The position numbers and the translations under genes were made by a program. The notes beneath the pieces are model-generated. The model was not told the origin of the DNA. It made no database searches and was given only the letters and a program-made list of their open reading frames with translations. Positions 1 through 6,678 of a DNA stretch of 8,126 nucleotides are shown here, one piece after another (positions within the stretch are counted from its first letter, which is position 1; each line of letters opens with the position of its first letter). Source of the DNA: Abditibacteriota bacterium (GTDB lineage: Bacteria > Armatimonadota > UBA5829). The DNA lies in contig JAGDAG010000299.1 of assembly GCA_017959625.1 (NCBI GenBank), positions 1 through 8,126 on the forward strand, read 5' to 3'.

Positions 1-521
1 ACGTGCTCCACTCGCTTCGGAGCGATCCCGCCTTCGTGCCGGAGCTGGATCTGGTCATGGAGCTTGGGGGCAGGCTCATAGGGCAGAATATGTTTATGAA
101 GACCCTGATAAAGGCCGACGACGGACGGGACGTGCCCGTTCTCACCATGGGGCCCATCTGTATAGCGCCGGACCTGAAGCGCCGGGGCTGCGGCAAAAGG
201 CTGCTGGACTATTCCCTGGAGAAGGCGGCGGGCATGGGCTTCGGGGCCGTTTTGATTGAAGGCAACATCGCCTTCTACGGCAAAAGCGGCTTTGTGTACG
301 CCGGCAGCCTGGGCATACGCTATAACGATCTGCCGGAGGATGCCGATCTGTCTTTTTTCCTGGCAAAGGAGCTTCGTCCGGGATATCTGAAGGGCGCCGA
401 GGGAGTATATCTCACGCCCCCGGGCTATCACGTGCCCGAGGACGAAGCGGAAGAGTTTGACAAAGCTTTTCCCGAAAAGGAAAAAAAGCGGCTTCCCGGG
501 CAGCTTTTCCGAACGGACTGA
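1..521 (+). CDS. GNAT-family N-acetyltransferase, 5'-truncated
   Basis: This is the C-terminal part of a GNAT acetyltransferase, a family that moves the acetyl group of acetyl-CoA onto an amine; the substrate cannot be told. The reading frame is open from the first complete codon at position 3 to TGA at 519-521, giving 172 residues. The segment 'VLTMGPICIAPDLKRRGCGK' (about residues 46-65 of the visible part) is the core beta strand plus the Q/R-x-x-G-x-G/A pyrophosphate-binding loop (RRGCGK) of the family. It is followed by the usual 'AVLIEGNIAFYGKSGFVYAG' strand-helix. The acidic tail (PEDEAEEFDKAFPEKEK) resembles YhbS-like acetyltransferases of anaerobic bacteria. The first visible codon is GTG, but the domain's first strand and helix are missing, so I infer the gene begins upstream of the window. 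A terminator follows 26 bases after the stop, so it is not part of the downstream operon. Family call is firm; substrate unknown. Confidence 0.88.
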   Translation, partial: VLHSLRSDPAFVPELDLVMELGGRLIGQNMFMKTLIKADDGRDVPVLTMGPICIAPDLKRRGCGKRLLDYSLEKAAGMGFGAVLIEGNIAFYGKSGFVYAGSLGIRYNDLPEDADLSFFLAKELRPGYLKGAEGVYLTPPGYHVPEDEAEEFDKAFPEKEKKRLPGQLFRTD

Positions 522-547
522 CCGGCGGAACGTTCCCGCAAAAACAG

Positions 548-579
548 ACGGGCCCGTCTCTTTTGGCGGGCCCGTTTTT
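548..579 (+). terminator. Rho-independent terminator of the acetyltransferase gene
   Basis: A perfect 9-bp stem (ACGGGCCCG at 548-556 with CGGGCCCGT at 567-575) encloses a 10-base loop and runs into a T tract (575-579). A short A run at 539-544 precedes it. It starts 26 bases after the acetyltransferase stop codon and lies upstream of the glgP promoter, so it separates two transcription units. Confidence 0.9.
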
Positions 580-638
580 GTATCTTTCCGGCCTGCCGGG
601 GCTTTTGAGGCGCGCCCCCGGTCCGCCTCTGTCCGCTA

Positions 639-667
639 TTGAAATCCCGGCTCTTTTGTGATAAAAT
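639..667 (+). promoter_or_regulatory. Sigma-70-type extended -10 promoter for the glgP operon
   Basis: A -35 box TTGAAA (639-644) and a -10 box TAAAAT (662-667) are separated by exactly 17 bases. The bases TGA at 659-661 supply a TGn extended -10 element. Transcription would start near 674-675, leaving a leader of about 24 bases before the ATG at 699. This stretch is AT-rich against a GC-rich background. No operator-like repeat directly overlaps the boxes. It is the only clear promoter I see for the five genes that follow. Confidence 0.8.
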
Positions 668-688
668 CATATTTGTAAAAAGTACCAT

Positions 689-693
689 AGGAG
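689..693 (+). promoter_or_regulatory. Ribosome binding site deciding the glgP start
   Basis: AGGAG lies five bases before ATG 699. It fixes the start there and excludes the longer open frame beginning at TTG 639, because that TTG is part of the -35 box and would not be transcribed. Confidence 0.85.
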
Positions 694-698
694 CTATT

Positions 699-3179
699 AT
701 GGACGGCATTATCGATCCCCGGGCTGATTTCAATACTCAGAAACAACAATTTATCAACTGCATCAAAAACAACCTTCAGAGACGGCTTGCGAAAAATGAC
801 ATAAACACCAATGATTACGACAGATATATGTCTCTTGCCTATACGGTGCTGGATCATATGGTGGATTCATGGATAAAGACCGACAGGGCGTACAGCGAGG
901 CAAAACCCAAAAGGATCCATTATATATCCATGGAATTCCTCATGGGAAGGGCCCTTTCCAACAATCTTATTTCCCTGGGGCTGTATGACGTTGCCCGGGA
1001 CGCTTTCTGCGAACTGGGCTACGATCTGGAAGAGACTGCCGATTTTGAGAAGGACGCCGCTTTGGGCAACGGCGGCCTGGGGCGTCTTGCCGCCTGCTTC
1101 CTGGATTCCATGACGAATCTGGGGATACCCACCCACGGCTACGGCATACTGTACGATTACGGCATGATGAAGCAGACCATCCAGAGGGACAGGCAGGTGG
1201 AAAAGCCGGACGTCTGGCTGAATATACCGTATCCCTGGAGCATAAGCCGTGTCACCGAGACTACCGAGGTGCATTTCGGCGGCCACGTGGTCCATTCCGA
1301 CGACAGAGACACTACGAAAGCCTGCCGCTGGGATCCCCTGCAGAAGCTGCTGGCAGAGGCTCACGATATCCCCGTTTACGGGTATAACAATTCCAACGTG
1401 AACGTTCTCAGGCTGTGGTCGGCGCGCTCTGCCGGCGAGTTCGATCTGGATTCGTTTTCGGAAGGAAAATACATGGACGCCTGTCAGGCCCAGGTGTTCA
1501 GCGAAAGCATCACCAAGGTCTTGTATCCCAACGACAAGGACATGAGCGGAAAACGCCTCAGGTTCCGGCAGGAGTATTTTCTGGCTGCGGCGTCTCTGCG
1601 GGATATCATCAACCGGTTCCGCAGGGAGCACAACGGCGATTTCGGGATCTTCGCCGACAAAGTGGGCATCCAGCTCAACGACACCCATCCCGGTTTGTGT
1701 ATAGCGGAGCTGATGCGCATCCTTGTGGATGAAGAGAACATAGGCTGGGACAAGGCCTGGGAGATAACGGGAAAGGTGTTTGCCTACACCAATCATACGG
1801 TCCTTCCCGAGGCCCTGGAGGAATGGCCCGTGAGCCTTGTGGAAGAGCTTCTGCCGCGGCATATGGAAATAATCTACAACATCAACCATTTCTTTATGGA
1901 ACAGGTGGGCATCCGGTATCCCGGCGACTTCGGAAAGATGCAGAGGATGTCTGTTATAAACGACAAAAGCAGATCGGTGCGTATAGCAAATCTGTCTATC
2001 GTGGGCTCCCACAAGGTCAACGGCGTGGCCGCTCTTCACAGCGAGCTCCTGAAAAAAGACCTTTTCAGGGACTTTGCCCAAATGTATCCGGAGCGGTTCG
2101 TGAGCGTGACCAACGGCGTGACTCCCCGGCGCTGGATGTTTTCCGCGAATCCAGCTCTTACCGCGCTGATAAAAGAGGCCATAGGGGACGGCTGGATGCA
2201 GGACCTTGAAAAGCTCATAGAGCTGGAGCCCTTCAGCGAAGACAGCGGTTTCCGCAGCGAATGGGCAAAGGTGAAGGCCGGCAACAAAAAACGCTTTTCC
2301 GCTTTTCTGAAAAAGGATGCGGGGCTGTCTGTGGATCCCTCCTTCATGCTTGACGTCCAGGTGAAAAGGATACATTTCTACAAAAGGCAGCTGCTGTTTC
2401 TTTTGTATATCCTTTACAGATACTACGATATCAGAAAGAACCCCGGAAAATACAAAGTCCCCAGAGCCTTTGTCATGGGAGGAAAGGCTTCCCCCAGCTA
2501 CTGGGCGGCCAAGGAACTGATTTATTTTGCCAACAGGGTCTCCCATATCATCTCCAGCGATCCGGAAGTAAAAGGACAGATAGAGTTCGTGTTCATGCCC
2601 GACTACAGGGTGAGCTCGGCAGAGATAATAATGCCTGCCGCAGATCTTTCCGAACAGATCTCTACCGCGGGGTATGAGGCTTCGGGGACCGGCAATATGA
2701 AATTCGCTCTTAACGGGGCCCTTACCATAGGCACTCTCGACGGGGCAAACGTGGAGATAAAAGACTGCGTGGGCGAAGACAATATCTTTATTTTCGGCAT
2801 GAACGAAAAAGAGGCGCGGGAGCTGAAGGAGCGCTACGATCCCCGGGAATACGTGGAGAAGTATCCGGAAATAAAAACTATCCTGGAGCTTGTAAAGGGA
2901 GACTTTTTCTGCGCAGACAATCCCGGCGGCCTGCGTTTCTTTGCCGATTATCTCACGGGGGGAGACGAGTATCTTGTTATGGCGGATTTTGATTCTTACC
3001 GCAAAATGCAGGAGCAGGTGGACGCCTTGTATGAAAATACCGACGAGTGGGTAAGGAGATCCGTCCTCAACGTGGCGCGCTGCGGCTATTTCTCCTCCGA
3101 CAGAAGCATAAAGGAATACAACGAAAAGATCTGGAAGGCGGAACCGGTGGTGCTGCCGCGTATAGATTACGGAAGGTGA
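699..3179 (+). CDS. glgP: Glycogen/starch/alpha-glucan phosphorylase
   Basis: This cytoplasmic GT35 enzyme cleaves terminal alpha-1,4 glucose from glycogen or maltodextrin with phosphate, yielding glucose-1-phosphate, using pyridoxal phosphate (PLP). The 826-residue product has full family length. Family landmarks occur in order: HYISMEFLMGR (about 74-84), ALGNGGLGRLAACFLDS (about 121-137), the RLWSA and LYPND segments, QLNDTHP, NHTVLPEALE, and VTNGVTPRRW. The phosphate-site motif is VKRIHFYKRQ (V555 to Q564). The PLP signature EASGTGNMK spans E660-K668, and K668 is the Schiff-base lysine. R557, K562 and K668 align with rabbit muscle R569, K574 and K680 at a constant offset of 12. The one oddity is Phe560, where the family almost always has Glu (rabbit E572). 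The start is set by the AGGAG site and the promoter. It is first in a five-gene operon, one base ahead of the LRR gene. No neighbouring glycogen-synthesis gene is visible, so natural substrate (glycogen or maltodextrin) is open. Confidence 0.97.
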   Translation: MDGIIDPRADFNTQKQQFINCIKNNLQRRLAKNDINTNDYDRYMSLAYTVLDHMVDSWIKTDRAYSEAKPKRIHYISMEFLMGRALSNNLISLGLYDVARDAFCELGYDLEETADFEKDAALGNGGLGRLAACFLDSMTNLGIPTHGYGILYDYGMMKQTIQRDRQVEKPDVWLNIPYPWSISRVTETTEVHFGGHVVHSDDRDTTKACRWDPLQKLLAEAHDIPVYGYNNSNVNVLRLWSARSAGEFDLDSFSEGKYMDACQAQVFSESITKVLYPNDKDMSGKRLRFRQEYFLAAASLRDIINRFRREHNGDFGIFADKVGIQLNDTHPGLCIAELMRILVDEENIGWDKAWEITGKVFAYTNHTVLPEALEEWPVSLVEELLPRHMEIIYNINHFFMEQVGIRYPGDFGKMQRMSVINDKSRSVRIANLSIVGSHKVNGVAALHSELLKKDLFRDFAQMYPERFVSVTNGVTPRRWMFSANPALTALIKEAIGDGWMQDLEKLIELEPFSEDSGFRSEWAKVKAGNKKRFSAFLKKDAGLSVDPSFMLDVQVKRIHFYKRQLLFLLYILYRYYDIRKNPGKYKVPRAFVMGGKASPSYWAAKELIYFANRVSHIISSDPEVKGQIEFVFMPDYRVSSAEIIMPAADLSEQISTAGYEASGTGNMKFALNGALTIGTLDGANVEIKDCVGEDNIFIFGMNEKEARELKERYDPREYVEKYPEIKTILELVKGDFFCADNPGGLRFFADYLTGGDEYLVMADFDSYRKMQEQVDALYENTDEWVRRSVLNVARCGYFSSDRSIKEYNEKIWKAEPVVLPRIDYGR

Positions 3180-3180
3180 A

Positions 3181-3879
3181 ATGTTTTTATTAAGGATGCC
3201 CCGGATAATGGGGAAACTGTCTTTGGGAGCCGTCGTTCTTGTTTTCCTTGGCGGTCTGCTGTATAAAAACAACGATTTTATTTCCCTCGGAGGCGTTTTG
3301 TTTAAGTACAAGGGCTCTGCGGCGGTAGTGAAGGTCCCCGAAGGTACGAAGACCATAGGCAAGGGGGCTTTTGCCAGGAACGAAACGGCAGAGAGGATAG
3401 AGCTTCCCGACAGCGTGGACAGCGTCAGAGATCTTGCCTTTGCCGGCTGCTCTTCGCTGAAAAGAGTGCGTCTTTCCAAAAACCTCACCCAGATAGGTAA
3501 GGGGGCCTTTATGGGCTGCGCCTCCCTTGAAAGAATAACCGTCCCGTCGCGGATCACGAATATCGAAGAGTTCACCTTTGCCAGGTGTTCTTCTCTTGAA
3601 AGCGTGACTCTTCCCTCGGAGCTTCTTGCCATAAGAAGCAACGCTTTTGCCGGCTGCAAAAGCCTGAAAGCGATAGCCTTTCCTCCGAAGCTTGCCGCCA
3701 TCGAAAGCGGCGCCTTCGGTTTGTGCGGCTTGCTGGGGACAGTGACTCTGGGCCCCTGTATCACCACTATAGGACCCGCGGCCTTCGTTCCCGGCGGGAA
3801 GCTGGTCATCAGGGCAAAAAAGGATTCTTGCGCGGAGAAATATGCAAAAAAAATGCATATCAAGCTTGAGCTTTATTAA
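3181..3879 (+). CDS. Membrane-anchored BspA-type leucine-rich-repeat (LRR_5) protein
   Basis: This is a 232-residue protein of the BspA-like leucine-rich-repeat family, whose members are mostly surface or secreted proteins of gut and oral bacteria; the ligand is unknown. A basic N terminus and one hydrophobic segment (about residues 13-28) predict a signal anchor or uncleaved signal peptide, with no lipobox Cys. The segment GGVLFKYKG (38-45) leads into seven repeats of the form (C)xSLxxIxLPxxxxxIxxxAF. The repeat Phe falls at residues 64, 87, 110, 133, 156, 179 and 202, exactly 23 apart. The C-terminal cap (KLVIRAKKDS..AEKYAKK) is typical of the family. The start is one base after the glgP stop, with an SD-like GGAAGG at 3171-3176. 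In-frame ATGs at 3196 and 3208 are alternatives: codons 3 and 4 are TTA TTA, a codon I find nowhere else in the window's genes, and starting at 3208 would still keep the membrane segment. Its role beside glgP is unknown. Confidence 0.88.
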   Translation: MFLLRMPRIMGKLSLGAVVLVFLGGLLYKNNDFISLGGVLFKYKGSAAVVKVPEGTKTIGKGAFARNETAERIELPDSVDSVRDLAFAGCSSLKRVRLSKNLTQIGKGAFMGCASLERITVPSRITNIEEFTFARCSSLESVTLPSELLAIRSNAFAGCKSLKAIAFPPKLAAIESGAFGLCGLLGTVTLGPCITTIGPAAFVPGGKLVIRAKKDSCAEKYAKKMHIKLELY

Positions 3880-3889
3880 GCCGTGACGT

Positions 3890-3893
3890 GAGG
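3890..3893 (+). promoter_or_regulatory. Ribosome binding site favouring TTG 3900 for the radical SAM gene
   Basis: GAGG sits six bases before TTG 3900, a good spacing. The alternative GTG at 3888 has no comparable site in the preceding bases. The extension between them contains the codon CTA, which is otherwise absent from this gene. Confidence 0.55.
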
Positions 3894-3899
3894 CAGCTA

Positions 3900-6365
3900 T
3901 TGGAAAACACAGAGATCAGAAAAAAGGTCTTTTCGTTTCTCCACAAGGTGGAAAAACCGGGAAGATATACCGGAGGAGAGCTGAATTCTGCAGAGGCAGC
4001 GCAGCGGGAGGTCCGGGTGTGTCTGTGTTTTCCGGATATATACGAAGTGGGGATGAGCAACCTGGGCCTGCGCATATTGTATTCGGTGCTCAACGACTGC
4101 GCTGATTCCGCCTGCGAGCGCTGCTTTGCTCCTGCGGGGGATATGGCAGGGCTGATGGAAGAAAACGGCGTCCCGCTTTATTCTCTGGAATCCTTTTCGC
4201 CTCTTTCGTCCTTCGACGCGGTGGGTTTCTCCATGGCATACGAGCTTTGCTATCCCACCGTGCTGGATATGCTGCGAAGGGGCGGGATCCCGGTTTTCTC
4301 CCGCGAGAGAACAGCCGAAGACCCGGTGATCATTGCCGGCGGGCATACCTGCACCAACCCCGCTCCCATGGAGCCCTTTATAGACGCCTTTGCCATAGGA
4401 GACGGCGAAAAAACCATACTGAAAATAAAAGAGGCGGTTAAAGGCCGCAAAAAGGGCAGGGCCGCCGTCCTTGAGGCCTTGTCCCGGATACCGGGGGTCT
4501 ACGTCCCCGGAGTGTCCGGAGGAGCCGTAAAATCGGATATAGTTTCCGATATGGACAAAGCGCCGTTTCCCCGGACTCTTGTTATCCCCAATATCCGCAT
4601 AGTTCACGAAAGGGTGATGCTGGAGGTTATGAGAGGCTGTTCCAGAGGCTGCCGTTTTTGTCAGGCCGGCTTTATCCAGCGCCCGGTCAGGGAAAAAAGC
4701 CTCAACACTCTTCTCCGGGAAGCCGAGGCGCTGTGCATAGCTACCGGCTACGAGGAAATAGCCCTTACCAGCCTTTCTTCCACGGATCATTCCCAGATAG
4801 AACCTCTCGTGGACAGCCTGACGGACGCCTTTTCCGGCAGCAAGACCGGGATATCGCTTCCGTCCATACGCGCCGACGTTTCCTGTGTGAAGCTTGCAGA
4901 CAGGATACAGTCTGTGAGGAAAAGCGGCCTTACCTTTGCCCCGGAAGCGGGGAGCCAGAGGCTGAGGAACGTTATAAACAAAAACCTTACGGAAGAAGAT
5001 CTGTTCTCCTCCGTGGAAGCGGCTGCAGAGAAGGGCTGGAAAAGGGTGAAGCTGTATTTTATGATCGGCCTGCCCTATGAGACCGACGAAGACGCTCTGG
5101 CGATATGCGATCTTGTTGGCAGGCTCCGGAAGCATGCCAGGACCGTTTGCCCTTCCTTTGAGATAAGTATAACCGTATCTCCTTTCGTTCCCAAGCCCCA
5201 TACTCCTTTTCAGAGACAGCCTATGGCAGATGCGGAAACTCTTGAGCGCAGGATATCTCTTGTCCGCAGCGGTATGCCCCGGGGGGTCAGGCTCAGCTGG
5301 CACGAACCTGCCGCCTCCCGTCTGGAAGCGGCTTTGGCCCGGGGCGGAGCAGAGCTTGCCGGGCCGGTCTATTCCGCTTTTCGTATGGGAGCGCGGCTGG
5401 AACAGGACGATTATTCGGAGGCCGTATGGAACAAGGCTTTTGCCGAACACGGCCTGAACATAGAGGAATGCGCCTGCCGCCGGTATGAAGAAACGGAAGC
5501 CCTGCCCTGGGACAATATAAACGTGGGCGTAAAAAGCGGTTTTCTCATCGAAGAAAACCGCAGAGCCGAAAAAGGGATCACTACTCCGGACTGCCGGACC
5601 CACGGTTGCAACGGCTGCATGGAATACACGGCGCTTTGCGCCTCCAGAGGAAAAAACGAAGCCGAAGTTTACAAGCCTTCCGTCCCCCTGCAGGACAGGA
5701 ACGGAAGAGTGGGGACGGCGCTGTTCAGGTTTTCCAAGGGGCCGCGGCTGCGGTTCATAAGCCATCTGGATCTTATGGGCGTATTCGAAAGGGCGGTGCG
5801 GATATCCGGCGCTCCGGTCTGGTTCAGCCGGGGCTTCAATCCGAAGCCGGGCATCTCTCTGGGGCCGGCCCTTGCTTTGGGGGCCACGGCGGAAAACGAC
5901 GTGTTTTTTATGCGCGTCCATCTTCCGGAAAATGATCTGCCGCAGTTTGCGGAAAATCTGAAAAACAGCCTTGACGCCGCTCTTCCCCCTGCGGTCAGTC
6001 TCCGCAAGGTGACCCTGTTTGACGATATCAAAAGGCTGCCGCCGCCCGAAGCAAGCCTGTATTCCCTTAAGGTCAACGCTCCCAGGGAAGAATTGGAGCG
6101 GGTGCGCCGGCAGATAATGTCGGAGGACGCCCTTCCCGTAGTGAGAAAAAAAGAACGCAAAGAAAAAACCGTGGATCTGAAGCCTCTCATAAAAGAGATG
6201 ACCTGCGGCGACGGAGTCATAAAGGCGCTGCTGCCTCATCTGGAAAACACGGCAAAGCCCTCGGAGATATTCGGGCTGTTCGCAGACCGGATGCCGGGGC
6301 TTGACCTGAAGGAGATCTGCCGCAGCGACGTGATCCTTCCGGAGGGATATGATGAAGACCCGTGA
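3900..6365 (+). CDS. B12-binding radical SAM protein fused to DUF2344 (TIGR03960/TIGR03936 type)
   Basis: The 821-residue product (825 if GTG 3888 is the start) joins two units that are separate proteins in some bacteria. An N-terminal segment VEKPGRYTGGE is followed by a B12-binding-like domain (about 36-176). This contains FPDIYEVGMSNLG (44-56), GGH (147-149) and GDGE (167-170), but no canonical DxHxxG cobalamin motif. The radical SAM domain (about 235-450) has the Cx3Cx2C cluster motif at C251-adjacent positions C247, C251 and C254 (CSRGCRFC), which should hold a 4Fe-4S cluster and S-adenosylmethionine. Further cysteines at 565, 570, 573 and 580 (DCRxxxCxxCx6C) could bind metal. The DUF2344 part begins near 603 (FRFSKGPRLRFISHLDLM, then FSRGFNPKPGISLG) and runs almost to the end. 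The family is widespread in anaerobes, and its reaction is, to my knowledge, not established. The gene lies 20 bases after the LRR gene and overlaps the YjbR-like gene, implying co-expression. Family call is firm; function unknown. Confidence 0.92.
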   Translation: MENTEIRKKVFSFLHKVEKPGRYTGGELNSAEAAQREVRVCLCFPDIYEVGMSNLGLRILYSVLNDCADSACERCFAPAGDMAGLMEENGVPLYSLESFSPLSSFDAVGFSMAYELCYPTVLDMLRRGGIPVFSRERTAEDPVIIAGGHTCTNPAPMEPFIDAFAIGDGEKTILKIKEAVKGRKKGRAAVLEALSRIPGVYVPGVSGGAVKSDIVSDMDKAPFPRTLVIPNIRIVHERVMLEVMRGCSRGCRFCQAGFIQRPVREKSLNTLLREAEALCIATGYEEIALTSLSSTDHSQIEPLVDSLTDAFSGSKTGISLPSIRADVSCVKLADRIQSVRKSGLTFAPEAGSQRLRNVINKNLTEEDLFSSVEAAAEKGWKRVKLYFMIGLPYETDEDALAICDLVGRLRKHARTVCPSFEISITVSPFVPKPHTPFQRQPMADAETLERRISLVRSGMPRGVRLSWHEPAASRLEAALARGGAELAGPVYSAFRMGARLEQDDYSEAVWNKAFAEHGLNIEECACRRYEETEALPWDNINVGVKSGFLIEENRRAEKGITTPDCRTHGCNGCMEYTALCASRGKNEAEVYKPSVPLQDRNGRVGTALFRFSKGPRLRFISHLDLMGVFERAVRISGAPVWFSRGFNPKPGISLGPALALGATAENDVFFMRVHLPENDLPQFAENLKNSLDAALPPAVSLRKVTLFDDIKRLPPPEASLYSLKVNAPREELERVRRQIMSEDALPVVRKKERKEKTVDLKPLIKEMTCGDGVIKALLPHLENTAKPSEIFGLFADRMPGLDLKEICRSDVILPEGYDEDP
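6341..6346 (+). promoter_or_regulatory. Ribosome binding site of the YjbR-like gene, inside the preceding gene
   Basis: GGAGGG lies in the last codons of the radical SAM gene. It is two bases from ATG 6349 and five bases from ATG 6352, so the second ATG has the better spacing. Confidence 0.7.
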
Positions 6366-6678
6366 AGAAGTCCTCTCCTTTGCCCTGGGGCTGGGGGACG
6401 CGTATCCGGATATGCCCTTTGACGAAAACTGGCAGCTGGTGCGCCTCAGGAAAAACAAAAAAACCTTTGTTTTTATCTACGACTACAAAGGAGAGCTGCG
6501 TATCAACGTGAAATGCCTGCCGGAAAGGGTCGGTATGTATCTTGAAGGCTTCGATTTCGTTATCCCGGCCTATCATATGAACAAGAAGCATTGGATCACG
6601 GCAGTCTTGGGGGAAGGCGTTCCGCCGGACGCCGTGAAACAGCTGATAGAGGAAAGCTTTGAACTGGTGGACCGATGA
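6349..6678 (+). CDS. MmcQ/YjbR-family protein (CyaY-like fold)
   Basis: This small cytoplasmic protein has 109 residues, or 108 if the second ATG at 6352 is used, which the ribosome binding site favours. It matches the MmcQ/YjbR family along its whole length. There is an N-terminal helix (TREEVLSFALGL) and a Pro-Phe-Asp segment (MPFDENWQLVRL). A strand pair follows (KTFVFIYDYKGELRINVKC), then the highly typical YHMNKKHWITAVL, and a C-terminal helix ending in EESFELV. Family members adopt a double-wing fold like CyaY and are suspected of binding DNA, but no reaction is established. The gene overlaps the radical SAM gene by 14-17 bases and shares the ATGA stop/start with the transporter gene, so it is surely translated from the same message. 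Nothing in the sequence shows a specific link to either neighbour. Confidence 0.9.
   Translation: MMKTREEVLSFALGLGDAYPDMPFDENWQLVRLRKNKKTFVFIYDYKGELRINVKCLPERVGMYLEGFDFVIPAYHMNKKHWITAVLGEGVPPDAVKQLIEESFELVDR

Noticed and set aside
639..698. A 20-codon N-terminal extension of GlgP from TTG 639
   Set aside because: The TTG is part of the -35 box, and the extension encodes the promoter region. A good AGGAG site stands before ATG 699.
522..698. Possible small RNA or riboswitch in the only gap of more than 100 bases
   Set aside because: The 177 bases are accounted for by a terminator and a promoter with a leader of about 24 bases. That is too short for a riboswitch, and I see no further promoter or small open frame with a ribosome binding site.
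1171..1215. GlgP segment with RDRQVEKPDVWL where vertebrate enzymes have a GWQ motif
   Set aside because: The residues before the conserved Gln vary among bacterial phosphorylases, so I do not consider it a meaningful departure.
867..3863. A 998-codon open frame on the minus strand across glgP and the LRR gene
   Set aside because: Over glgP it is in codon register with the gene, and stays open because TTA, CTA and TCA are avoided there. The translation has no recognisable domain and is rich in His, Arg and Pro, as antisense shadows are. The + strand proteins are unmistakable.
3897..6458. An 853-codon open frame on the minus strand across the radical SAM gene
   Set aside because: Same explanation: register with the real gene plus avoidance of TTA/CTA/TCA codons. 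No known domain in the antisense product.
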